Assembly: GCA_009731375.1 (NCBI GenBank)
Contig: BJOX01000085.1
Span: forward strand, 769,098-833,097
Length of the DNA: 64,000 nucleotides
Origin: Paulinella micropora
Lineage: Eukaryota; Cercozoa; Imbricatea; Euglyphida
Direction: 5' to 3'
In this document: positions 1-49,084 of the stretch, piece after piece
Numbering within the stretch: the first letter of the stretch is position 1
How the letters are laid out: the number at the start of each line of letters is the position of its first letter
Notes under the pieces: generated by a model
Seen by the model: only the letters and a program-made list of their open reading frames with translations
Told to the model about the DNA's origin: nothing
Databases searched by the model: none
Program-made: the position numbers and the translations under genes

Positions 1-143
1 NNNNNNNNNNNNNNNNNNNNNNNNNNNNNNNNNNNNNNNNNNNNNNNNNNNNNNNNNNNNNNNNNNNNNNNNNNNNNNNNNNNNNNNNNNNNNNNNNNNN
101 NNNNNNNNNNNNNNNNNNNNNNNNNNNNNNNNNNNNNNNNNNN

Positions 144-221
<78 letters not shown>

Positions 222-228
222 CTCTCTC

Positions 229-270
<42 letters not shown>
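144..270. repeat. CT dinucleotide repeat at the leading N gap
   Basis: Nearly pure CT repeat following the gap at 1-143. Sequence 271-665 after it is AT-rich and non-repetitive, with no gene seen. 679-760 is an AGT trinucleotide repeat. Confidence 0.9.
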
Positions 271-273
<3 letters not shown>

Positions 274-678
274 AAAACAACCGAAGAGTAGGGGAAGTTG
301 AAAAAGTTAGGAAAGTTGGGAAAGTTAGGAAAGTTTAGGAAAGATGTAGGAAAGATTTATTTTATTTTATTTTTAATAATTTGAGAAGCAGGCCACCATC
401 GTTAAATCAATACTAATAGCTCTTGAGCTAACGATTTGTATGGATGACCAGAGGTCACTAGTATTCGTACAAGTAGCTTCATTAAATCGAGGGCCTAGGC
501 CTAAGTACTACCACAAGACAGGCCCCCCAGCGTGCGCAAATAAATGCAAAAAATAACAGGAAAAAACTAAACAAATCAAAAACTAAGAGTCCTAAATAAG
601 CTAGGACCCAAAATGTCCACTAAAAAGTAATAATACATGTAAGCGATCTGACCATCATCATCCCTGTTTTTTTTCTGC

Positions 679-729
<51 letters not shown>

Positions 730-730
730 C

Positions 731-761
<31 letters not shown>

Positions 762-789
762 AGATAGGATGGCAGCCCCCTTATCGAGG

Positions 790-2060
790 ACTATGATCCT
801 ACAGACACACCAGAAGCAAGGCCCCTCTTTGAACATGTCTATAAAATCTCCTAAGAAAAAGCCTCATAGCATTAACAGAATATAACGAATTCAAACATGT
901 TGAGTGTAAAAGATGTATCCATTGATCAGAAGAAATCAAACCATTCCATGAAAGACAATAACCAAAACATTGAATCTGTAAAGTAAATAAGGTAGACAGG
1001 CAAGGAATGCAGTCTTGAAAAACATGAGTTTCATGATGAGTCTTACTATGAGATATATCACAAATCACATCAACAGGGGAACCAAAACCACGATTGGAGA
1101 GCCTAAACGTCAAACAACCCGCTCTTGCCAAACATATAAATCTCTTCCCCCCTCATAATTACGACCTTTTAAATAAAACTCCATTTCTAAGTTCGTCTTC
1201 ACACGCTTATAAATAGACAAAGGAGACATGTAACTTCTCTCTCCAATCTTTCTGTTCACAATCATGAACAATCTTTTTTAATCTTGACTTAGAAGAGTTC
1301 TTAATAAAAGCAAGAGAATTCTGAACTGCAGTACACGGTAACAACCACTTAATATCTCTAAAAAGTCTTGTTACCCAATTACAAGCATAATAGTATTAAC
1401 ACAACTAATTTTGAACATTCGGACTAATAAAGAATCTTCTGGCATTGACAACAAAGACTGCAAAAAAACCAATCTCCTATAATCACCTCTCCCAATCGAC
1501 GACCACAAACCCAACTCACCTTGACAAGCCAGACTAGGAAAATCTCTGGGGACACGCAACACTTTTCTCGCAACACCATTATTGAATATCACCCTTCCAA
1601 TAAAATTCAGGATGCCAGAACTCACTACCCCAATCCATAGATTGAAACACAGACCCAGAAATTAGTTACATGGCAATATTAGGTGCAATACCTCGTCTAA
1701 CTTCCATGGCTAACACCTATTCAAATTCTGCTTAGCTTTCTGTATTCTATCTTCTTTCATAGTTTTCCAGGACAAATCACTCTCAAAAATAACTCCCAAA
1801 TACTTGTATGAGGTAGCTATTGCCACCCTCGCACCAAGTAAGTGCCAAAGAATATCCTGACCTTCACCCTTACTGTTGAACACAACGACATTAGACTTAT
1901 CCTGATTGTACTCCCCATTATTAGAACGGGCCTAGTCCCCACACCAAACCATTTATTGCTTCTGTAGGATCTTGTAGGTTTGACGGGGAATTTGCTAACA
2001 AAACAATACCATCAATATACAACAGACAACTTATACGTATGGGAGAAATCAAGTGACTAT
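790..2060 (-). pseudogene. Decayed non-LTR retrotransposon reverse transcriptase, C-terminal half
   Basis: Read on the - strand, blocks in several frames keep the order of a LINE RT C-terminus. Near 2030-1950 is YIDGIVLLANSPSNLQ at the catalytic YADD box (second Asp replaced by Gly). Near 1910-1740 are DKSNVVVFN and SYKYLGVIFESDLSW, the thumb. 1625-1371 carries ELGLWSSIGRGDYRRL. 1131-799 holds a Cys/His-rich tail (HETHVFQDC). Frame breaks and stops between blocks show it is not functional. A 44-bp tandem duplication lies at about 2024-2110. Confidence 0.75.
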
Positions 2061-2109
2061 CTGAGACAACTTATACGTAGGGGAGAAATCAAGTGACTAT
2101 CTGAGAACC

Positions 2110-3024
2110 GGATCGAGCTTGCCTCAAATTTATGGGGGATGGGGGCGAAAGAGTTTTACGTTTACCCTCATTTATCTGGCGCACCAAAAATAATGCATTA
2201 TGCGGCTATTCTAGCTATGAGAAGCTCCTTCGGGCATTATTTTGTGATAATAAGCACCTTATGTAGTCTGTAGATGTGATGGTTTCGTAGGTAGGTCCTA
2301 GGCCATGGGTTTTGCTTCTTCGTGTCCATTCTTCAATTTATTTAACAATTAATAACTAGTTGGATTGTGGTGCCATATTCAAACATGCCAGAGGCAGGTC
2401 AAAAATTGGTCTTTTATTCAGAAAAGCTTTTATCAGAGAATTCACTCAAACGCCAAGTCTTAAACTAGACATTCATCGAGGTGAGTAGGAACCCGCTCTT
2501 CTGCTTCTTCTTCATTTTTATTGAGCGAACAATTTTACAATCGGACTCAGGGAACGTCCACGTGAAAAGTATAGCTATTAAGTCATACCTTTATCTATGG
2601 TGGAAACTTAGTTATTCAATCGAGCGTATTAAAGGAATAGAAAGTATTGATCGGATTTTAAGTGGCTCGGTATTAATGTTATTAATATTGATGTTTATGT
2701 TTAGATATGTTGCGCGATATGTAGCTTATATTATGACATGGGTGTACGTTGTTGTAAGTGGGATCATTTATGTATGGTGGCCCCCCTCTTTCTTTTCTTC
2801 CCTTGGAGTACATAGAATCAGCTCCCTCCTATGACCTCAGCGATATGCTTTTGAGGACTTTTTTGGACTCTTTGAGACTTTATTACAGTCTCCTTTATTA
2901 CTTTCTTAGTGTACGTGAGTAACCAATTGGTCCTGCCTAAGGTGTGTGTCTAGATAGATAGATAGACAGATAGATAGATAGATAGATAGATAGATAAGAT
3001 AGATAGATAGATAGATAGATAGAT

Positions 3025-3078
<54 letters not shown>

Positions 3079-3672
3079 CAGACAGACAGACAGACAGACA
3101 CAGACAGACAGACAGACACCGACAGACAGACAGACAGCAGACAGTCAGACAGATGGATACTTTTCTGNNNNNNNNNNNNNNNNNNNNNNNNNNNNNNNNN
3201 NNNNNNNNNNNNNNNNNNNNNNNNNNNNNNNNNNNNNNNNNNNNNNNNNNNNNNNNNNNNNNNNNNNNNNNNNNNNNNNNNNNNNNNNNNNNNNNNNNNN
3301 NNNNNNNNNNNNNNNNNNNNNNNNNNNNNNNNNNNNNNNNNNNNNNNNNNNNNNNNNNNNNNNNNNNNNNNNNNNNNNNNNNNNNNNNNNNNNNGGGGCT
3401 CAACCTTGGTACGCATATGTAACCCCAGCCGGACAGACGGACGGATGGATGGATGGGTGGATGGGTGGATGGATAGATTGATAGGATCGGATAGTCAATC
3501 AGAACATTCAGTACGTGAGCTTATGAAATCTTTCTGTCATGTTTCGAAATATTGATATGACATTTTCCAAGAAGTACTGGATATGGTTGTACTTTCTTGA
3601 TCTCGTGTACGTGTCGATTCCGTCTCATGTTACGCTATCTCTTGTATCCTTTGTCCCAGGACTTCTGTCATC
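2110..3672. other. Upstream region: unidentified sequence, microsatellites and a gap
   Basis: 2110-2930 is non-repetitive sequence with no recognisable gene; an open frame at 2481-2834 has no homology I recognise. 2950-3145 is GATA then CAGA repeat. 3168-3394 is N. 3420-3480 is GGAT repeat. 3481-3672 is unique sequence directly before the DUF711 start codon. Confidence 0.7.
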
Positions 3673-41745
<38,073 letters not shown>

Positions 41746-42179
41746 ACTTACTGAGGAATGAGAACAATTCCTGCCAGTTCAGGAACCGAAGCAGAAGTTT
41801 TACTGCCACTAAAACTCTGTCCTTTTGATGTGGCCCGGACCAAAAAGGTAGTTATATACTAAAAAATAGTGCCGCCGATACCAGAACATTGGACGCTTAA
41901 TTAATGAATGATACCCGGATAACTACTATAACTGATATAACGATAATACGTGTCTATTATTACAAACGTACAATGCTCCCCCTTAATCATTACTGGGCAC
42001 GGTACATTCAAGTGTCAAAGTCCGAGCCATCGAATTTTAATTTAAGGACTAGATTTCGAACATGATTGGCAACCAGATTTCAGATTAGTGGCCAAAATTC
42101 AATTTAGTTTAATCAATTATCAGATTGAGCCTCCGCACCTTAACCGTTGAAGTTAACGACAGGGAAGGGATAGGGGTGT
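41746..42179. other. Unidentified AT-rich sequence left of the copia element
   Basis: About 430 bp, not repetitive. Contains 'gctcccccttaatc', which on the - strand reads as a polypurine run, so part of it may be a remnant of another LTR element. No gene seen. Confidence 0.4.
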
Positions 42180-42377
42180 TGTTTGACCAGTATAACTTAA
42201 TATAATGATCCGGAACTCACAACTCACCGCGTCTGCAGTAACAAAGCTTTAATAACGCGCCAAACTAACAGGCGCGCAGATCGACATGACTGGCCGGATA
42301 TAAATAATGGCTCTCCCGACCGTTACTCTTATACTGCCGGCCCTTGTAACTATTGATATTGATTATTAGTTCTAACA
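42180..42377 (-). repeat. 3' LTR of the copia element
   Basis: 198 bp, TGTTAGAACTAATAATCAAT … GGTCAAACA on the element strand. Contains an AT-rich TTATTTATATCC that may be the TATA box. Lacks a 5-bp and a 2-bp segment present in the other LTR. Confidence 0.92.
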
Positions 42378-42388
42378 CTCCCCCTGGA
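42378..42388 (-). promoter_or_regulatory. Polypurine tract of the copia element
   Basis: CCAGGGGGAG on the element strand, directly abutting the TG of the 3' LTR: the plus-strand primer site expected there. Confidence 0.8.
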
Positions 42389-42389
42389 G

Positions 42390-43440
42390 CACTTGAAGTA
42401 AATTAGTAAAAGTTATTGCAGGTCCTCAGAACCTCTATTAATATTTTGTGAAACTTAGAAAACACAAACTCAAAACATACTATGAACACTTACCCTCACT
42501 CTCTCCGAGAAGTATTATCGGATGTGGCTACCCCTCTACCCGTGGCAAGCATATATCAAGTAGATTATACGCAGGGCAGCGAACCCACGGTATAGAGAGG
42601 CCTCTCCGACTAGAAGAAGATTATTCGAGTCCTATCTCCAACTAACCTCTCAAATAATAACTATCAAGTAAGGTCGTATGTAATAATGACACATGTTACT
42701 AGTATGAATATGATATGAAGTTATTGATATACCACAAGTAGATACATAAATAAATTCATATAATAGAGATATAAGCATTTGTCTATTTACTATATAATCA
42801 CGTATATATGAGCATGGTTACATATGAAAAATACTTGAAAATTTGCAAGCGCTTCCCGTAAGGGGTGTCAAAAGAGACAAATTATCGACCGGTCTGGTAC
42901 AGCACAGGGGGTGGATTCCAAGCCTGTCAACCTTCGAGAGGTGATGAATCGCCCATCACACCAACCACCCTGCCCTCCAACTTGGTCTCTTATAATATAT
43001 TATATGTAATATAATAATAATAGTACTGGACCAATTATGTTCATAAGTATAAATTATATATATACACATAAAGAGATTGTGGGCACGCGGGCCCAAGCAA
43101 TTGTACGATCACACTCTGGAATCCGCGCAAGAGTCCGAGCGCGATCAACCTCACGGGCCCGAGCAAGAGCGCGATCACACTCTGGGATCCGCATAAGAGT
43201 CCGAGCGCGATCAACCTCCGGATCCGTACAATTAGCCGCGTTCATGGCAGGTAGGGGGGGACCTCGGAGGGAGGCTTGAGCGGTCGGCCTCCCTAGCGTG
43301 TACCTATAACATCTGTCTCTGTAAATAATATATGCGAAAAATTACATCTACGATTAATATTGCCCATAACATACGAATATATAAGTAAATACCCTGATCA
43401 TTTCACAAGTTGCGAGAAATCAAAACCCAACCGTTTTAAA
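42390..43440 (-). other. Long 3' internal region of the copia element
   Basis: About 1.05 kb between the RNase H tail and the polypurine tract with no recognised coding sequence. 43107-43225 holds two copies of a 66-bp tandem repeat (GATCACACTCTGG…GAGTCCGAGCGCGATCAACC). Confidence 0.7.
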
Positions 43441-44134
43441 CTGAGTTCGTCCAGCCTTACCGAGACTTTATCCGCTAAATGATTAAACTTATCATGCGTG
43501 AAATTAATCTTGGTGAAAATGTCCGCGACATTATCCTCAGACGATACGCGAACTAAATAACTACCCTGTCTTTTACGAGTTTCGCAAGGAAATGATACCG
43601 TACGTCGATGTGTTTAGTGCGTGATTCCCCGAGCCCCCGTTCTGCCAACAACACAGCTCCTTCGTTGTCCTCGTATAGGGTGGTAGGCTCATTGAGGGCA
43701 ATACCCATATCCCTCAAAGTCTGCCTGATGGCTAAAAGCTCCCTCACCGCTTCATTAGCTGAAACGGTCTCTGCTTCAAGAGTAGACTGAGCTATCACCG
43801 GCTGTAACTTGCAGAACCAAGCTACGGGCGCATCATTGAAGAAATAGATAAACCCTGACCGAGACTTACGGGATAGTCTATCCCCCGCAAAGTCTGAGTC
43901 AGCAAACCCGATCAAAGGTTTTCCTGTTATCATCTTTTCGATGTTGGTGATCACGGGCACACTAAACTCATCAAACGCTACCGAACTGAGCGAGAGGTGT
44001 TCCTCCCCCTGGGGTACCTTATCGGACTGAATGAGATTCACATTTAAAGCGCTAGCGGCTGCTGATGGCTTCCTAGTGGCCTTCCACGACTTCGGCACCT
44101 TAGGCACCTCAAATAACCCAGAGATCAACTCCAA
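43440..44134 (-). pseudogene. Copia RNase H domain
   Basis: Main frame 44134-43553: GFADSDFAGDRLSRKSRSGF (first catalytic Asp), QSTLEAETVSANEA (catalytic Glu), TLYEDNEGAVLLAE (catalytic Asp) and RTKHIDVRYHFLAKLV, the copia RNase H signature. A one-base shift near 43560 stops this frame; the family's VADIFTKI tail continues in another frame to about 43440. A 10-N gap at 44139-44148 separates it from RT. Confidence 0.88.
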
Positions 44135-44248
44135 AAGCNNNNNNNNNNAAACTCAAAAAGCTTCTTGTCCCCTCTACGAAAGAACAAAGCCCGTGGAGTT
44201 ATTATCCATTGAAACATGCGATGCAACATGGCATAGGATATCTGGGGG

Positions 44249-45106
44249 TTAGGGATCTGGTGCTTGGCTGCTATGCTCAAAGTACATATCAACAAGGGGC
44301 ACGGCTAAGAAGATAAGCATCCCAACTAGACACCTGATATCGTAATTCAACAACCTATGCCCCTTCTTGAGGGGTGCCGGCGATTCCGAAGTGAAGGGGG
44401 TCTTAGCCGGGGTTTCCTCCAAATAACCCAGTTCGTTCAGGATCAATAGCTCATATTTCCTCTGATGGAGCAAAATTCCTCTATCGTTCTGTACTATTTG
44501 GATGTTCTTGAATTCTGTAGCCTTTCCCAAGTTCTTACAACGGAACCCGTGCTTGCTGAAACGGGCTACGAGTGCTTCATGTGCGGCCTCGTCCGCGGCA
44601 TGAATCCCATCGTCGACATGAAAGGATAGCAATTGGGTGCCTTTGGGTTGATCCCCGAGCTTCACAAAGGAAGCTTTGTCCAGAGTAAGGGGGGTGAATT
44701 TCTGACGCACAAGTAACTCGTGCGACATCACGTCGTACCAAGGTCTGCCCGATTCCGGATGCCCATAAAGCGCCTTCTTGAGCAACCAGACGAAACCAGG
44801 CTTCTCAAACCCAGGGGAGGGCTTGACATAGATGTCATAAGGCAGGTGAGCATGGAGGTAGGCAGTGGTGAAATCAACAAGCCACAGATCAATCCCAAAA
44901 CAAGCAGCATACGCAATAATAAGCAAAATAGTGCGATGATGTGCGGTCGGTGAGTATGTCTTTTTAGGATCAAACTGTAAACCCGCCTTAAGTAGGTCGC
45001 CCCGTAGGGTAACCCTTGCTTTATGGAACTCTTCACGGGTTCCCTGCTGCTTGATTGAATCTATCCACTTCAGGGGAATAATGGGACCCAGATATTTTCG
45101 CCTCAC
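44249..45106 (-). pseudogene. Copia reverse transcriptase domain
   Basis: 285 codons without a stop. HKARVTLRGDLLKAGLQFDP (fingers), DLWLVDFTTAYLHAHLPYDI (first catalytic Asp region), YVKPSPGF, LLKKALYGHPESGRPWYD and SFHVDDGIHAADEA (the YVDD box as HVDD) are in the order of the RVT_2 family. The catalytic residues look intact, but the domain is out of frame with the integrase-side ORF upstream. Confidence 0.92.
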
Positions 45107-45587
45107 TTTCTTCTCGCCACTCGAAGGCCTTAAGCTCTTCTTGCTGACGTACCTCAGTTTCCCGTGCCTGTCTTCGATCTTTAGGCTTCTGAATAACGGG
45201 AAACTGAGGTACCTGTTCGCTGACTAAGCAATAGTCTATCCTGATAGTATCCTCGCGCGCACAAATGGATATGTGCCCTTTCCTCGTCTTACCTCCCCCT
45301 GGAATTATTTTCTCAAGGGAGATGGACGCTTGCTCATGAGAGCGCCAGTTTGTACTGTGTTTGCTCTTTTCGGACTCTATTCTATCCCTCTCCCCCTCGG
45401 TGAACTCGAATTCAGAGGTGATATTCGAGTCATTCGCCGGTGCAGGTATGATTGAGGCAGGTGAAGCAGCAGATGTGGGCAATGCATGTGGAACAGCGGC
45501 AGGTGAAGCAGCAGATGTGGGCAATGCATGTGGAACAGCGGCAAGTGAAGCAGCAGATGTGGGCAATGCATGTGGAACAGCAGCCAT
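45033..45587 (-). pseudogene. Copia linker between integrase and RT, with 14-residue tandem repeat
   Basis: Open frame of 184 codons that overlaps the RT frame. Its start holds three tandem 42-bp units (about 45457-45585) encoding the 14-residue repeat AAVPHALPTSAASP (register arbitrary). The rest is charged (…RRQARETEVRQQEELKAFEW), corresponding to the variable linker of copia polyproteins. Confidence 0.75.
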
Positions 45588-45629
45588 GTGTTCGGCATAG
45601 GCATATTTGATGATCTACTTGTCCCACAT

Positions 45630-45895
45630 CTTATCCGTTACGCCATCATCAAAAGTAACATCATGTGCGGGGAACGTTTAGATTTGGCGGAAGGTTGGAG
45701 CGTGACCCCTTTACGTTCAGCAGTTTCCCACTGATCGCCGTAGGTTTGTCGAGCCCATTCTTCCCCCCACATCCGTGCCGGAACTCTGAGCTGTTTCCCT
45801 GCTAATATTACCCTGACTTTGGTCTTCCTCCCCCTCTTACCTATTGCTTTACGCGTTGACCCCCCCTCATCTTTTCGGCGGTTATTCGGTTCAGA
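45630..45895 (-). pseudogene. Copia integrase C-terminal extension in a shifted frame
   Basis: An open stretch with no ATG, containing RKAIGKRGRKTKVRVILAG and RVPARMWGEEWARQTYGDQW. It lies between the integrase ORF end (45903) and the repeat-bearing linker, so it is polyprotein displaced by frameshifts. Confidence 0.6.
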
Positions 45896-45902
45896 ACTAG
45901 CC

Positions 45903-47323
45903 CTATTCTAGGGTTGGTAAATTCTCACGGCCGGGACCGGAGTCCTCGCTATCAGAACTACTCGTAACTTTACCTGGAGATTGAGGGGGGACGTTCGTGA
46001 CATTAGGTATACCAGTAGTGATGACCTCATGAACCACTCCTCCTGCAACAAGTCCTGGTGCTGGGGTGTCATCTATGAAATTATTACTCTCTGGAGAGGG
46101 GCCAAGTTCCGTGGTTTCGGTGGATGTGTGTGGGTTGGTGGTTGATTCTGGATTGGGTTTGGGTTCGGCACTCCAACCTACGGAGAAGAGCTTATCCTTC
46201 TCCCCTGGGGTCTCCCGCAATGATTCGGTTGCCTCTTTCTTTCCCAATCTCCATACGTCAAACACCACATCCCGTACATTACCGTGTATTGTACGATCTA
46301 CAGGGTCGTAGACCCTATAATACCCGGTATTCCGTTCATAGCCAAGGAACATCACTTTCCTCCCCCTTTCCACTTTTCCCCTACGTGCCTTGATCTTCAT
46401 TACTGCGGCACAACCCACAGGTCGCAAATGATGGAGATAAGGCTTAGTTTTGTGGATTACCTCATAGGGAGACTTACCACGGAAGGGTCCTTGGGAAATG
46501 GGGAGGAGGTTATTGATGTATGTCGCATTCTTCATTTCAGTCCAAAAGGTAGGAGGAAGCTCGGCATCGCTTAGGAGAGCTCTAGCCGGACCTCCATTGG
46601 TCTGGTGCGATCTCTCAACTTTAGCGACGGCTTGCTTCTCCGCCTTTGGGGCCTCTAGGAGAATAACTTGCGTTTCATCTAACCATTCCTTGAAAACACT
46701 GTATAGACCATATTCTTGGTCACAAGTAACGCGTTTAACCTTTCTTCCGGTGTGCCTTTCGAAAAAGGCGACAGCCTTAAGGAATCAAGAGAAAAACTCG
46801 TTCTTATGGCGAAGATGATAGTCTATTTCAAAGTTAGAAGCAAGACATTTAACGGTAAACTTATACTTTTTACCGTCCCACGATATCGTATTCCACCAAC
46901 CCTGAGCATCCATTGAGATGTGGATCCCAGGGTGGCGTTCAACGATATGGTGGTTGCTTCTGAAGTGCGGTGATCGCTTAATTTTATTGCGCAAGCAATA
47001 CTCATACTTCGTGATACGCTCTCTCCAACCTACACCCACTATTTGAACTGAGCCATTCTTTCCATAGCTTTTACACCGCGATGTTTACACATGCGATGAA
47101 AAATTATGGCATGAATGCTCTCTTTATGGTGGGGTCGAACAACTGGGTGGAGGGCTCTCTCCATCCCACATTTGACATCATGTTCATAATCATGACGAAC
47201 ATCACAATATGCATCATCGATCATAACATCACAACATGACAGCCCCTGTCCCCTATTCTCACCCTTCTCATTTTCTTCGTCACATCTCCAACCACATACA
47301 CATGGTGACTCGCCACAATACAC
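45903..47323 (-). pseudogene. Copia integrase domain, broken by a stop and a frameshift
   Basis: On the - strand: the zinc-binding His pair (IFHRMCKHRG, near 47085) and the Cys segment EYCLRNKIKRSPHF (near 46995) lie in different frames joined by a one-base shift near 47039; HISMDAQGWWNTISWDGKKY holds the first catalytic Asp; an in-frame TGA is at 46785-46787; then HTGRKVKRVTCDQEYG (second Asp), VERSHQTNGGPARALL (around the catalytic Glu) and NLLPISQGPFRGKSPYEVIH, with the GKP/GY C-terminal module VMFLGYERNTGYYRVYDP. A further stop separates this from the protease ORF. Confidence 0.88.
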
Positions 47324-47374
47324 ATCAGTATATATAGGTAGGGATGTCTTCTGAGAAGGGAGAGTAGAAGGAAG

Positions 47375-49084
47375 TCAGAATGTGATGGTGGAGGATGATG
47401 AGGTATCATCCTCGACCTTCACGTTCTGCTTTCCCAACGGGACAGGGTCATACCATTCGTTAGGATTGAGCGGGGTCATGCCGGGGGGGTCAAATACAGA
47501 TAGGTTGTTAGGTAATGACCTCCCCCGCACAACGATCTGTTCCTCAACGATAGGGATAGGTTCTCTTAGGACAACAAACTGATTGTTCTGATGCACAACA
47601 GCTAGTCCTTTCTTAACCCATGCAGAAGTAGCAACCAACCCGTACCTCAGATGTGGGTTGTATGTAGTATGTGAGTCTGACACACAAATCTCTTGCCCAT
47701 GTGAACCAGACATCCTCATCTCTACCTTACCTTTATACTCTGTTCGGATGCTTCCCTTTGCTATCCTAAACTTCTGAGGATCCAGCTTCATCCGGACAAA
47801 GGATTGTTTATGAGGAGATTGTGATTCACTCGCACCACTGTCATCAACCCACACCATATCAGAAGGACTAGTCTCCTCTGACTCCCCCTCTTCACTCTCC
47901 ATCATCATGACAGCACAATCAGATCTTTCTTCTTCAGATGGTAGAGGCTGTGCATGTGGTGGTTGTGACGAGGTATGCGATGATGAGGACGCTTGCGACA
48001 AACCAGATATACTTAAGCCGGTTGTGGCTTTGTTATTATCAAAGTTAGGCATGTTCTTCATCCATTCAGAAATGAACGGGAATGAAGCCACAATACCTCG
48101 AGCAAATTGGTTTTTATGCTTAGTGTCCTCCAAAGCATCGAAGAGGTCACAGTAGAATTCGTCGACCTCTCCATCTGCTTTGGTGATAAGTGACCCTCGG
48201 ACTTGTAACCCCTCAGCCCCTTTTGCAAGGGCTTTGACAAATCGCTTGATCTCACTTACCTCAGGTATCTGATCGTCACTTGTCACCACCCTTACCCTAC
48301 CCGTATCTTGCCAATTCCAAGGTAAGTCCTTCCATTCTTCCTCTTCCTCATTCGTCATCCTTCTTGCTAAGTCTGTAACAGACGACGATGGCGCCGACGT
48401 TGCAGGCAAAGTGAGGGGATGAGCGGCTGATGACGAGGAAGAAGACGAGGAAGCAGGCATGGTAGTGGTAGGCGCTGTTAGGGATGGAGTGGGTTTTGCA
48501 GCTTTCTGTTCTGTGGGTGGTTTGACCCAATCAACAGTCAGGCATTCATTAGGGGAGAGTAAGAACGAATTAGTGGGGGGGGGTAGGAATCCCGACCTTA
48601 ATTTGCTCCTATACACTTCCAAAATAGTTGCCCTACTGTTTTCTTGCGTCATGTGTCTAGTACAAAAGTCAGACCCTTGTCCCAACCGGGTGGCCAACTT
48701 AACCCCTTCCCCATCCCCCCGCCGTGCAGCGGAAAGTTTCCATTCACACCGCTTTCCAGTACTCTCTGCAATGGCCTCGCATTGCTTGGAACTAGCTACG
48801 TGGCAGGTGTTGGGGATCAAGGGCTGAGCATGTAGGTTAAGTATTGGTCCGTCTACTTCCTTAATGACTAACGGGTGGGTACTAAGGAGAACTTTTTTGT
48901 ATCCTGCTTTGAAACGTAGCAACCCCCAACCATCCCCAAGGGGATAGATTGCCCCTTGGGCGGTGGGGTCTGCTACCATTTCCAAGGAGGTCTTAAAATC
49001 GCTCTCATGTAACCATGGAATTCTGATGGAGTTTTTAGAAGCGTTAGACATGAAGATGGAAGTGGCAGTTTCTCCCTCTCTCAC
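47375..49084 (-). pseudogene. Copia ORF with unusual extra domain and protease
   Basis: 569 codons. The last third has VWVDDSGASESQSP (protease D-S-G-A) and VSDSHTTYNP/GLVATSAWVKKG strands. The first two thirds have no counterpart in ordinary copia elements: KQCEAIAESTGKRCEWKLSA…FCTRHM forms a C-x(n)-GKRC-…-FC-x-x-H pattern like the small 'GKRC' zinc-binding motif (DUF5763 type), followed by a Ser/Ala/Pro-rich linker and an acidic region. Overlaps the Gag frame by about 66 nt in the -1 frame; no clear slippery site in the overlap. Confidence 0.82.

Noticed and set aside
2481-2834. A 117-codon + strand ORF as a gene
   Set aside because: Hydrophobic, AT-driven composition, no homology recognised, and no repeat of the exon/echo pattern around it.
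41960-42010. A second LTR boundary (polypurine-like run near 41975)
   Set aside because: Only a short purine run on the - strand; no matching LTR partner or coding sequence was found nearby.
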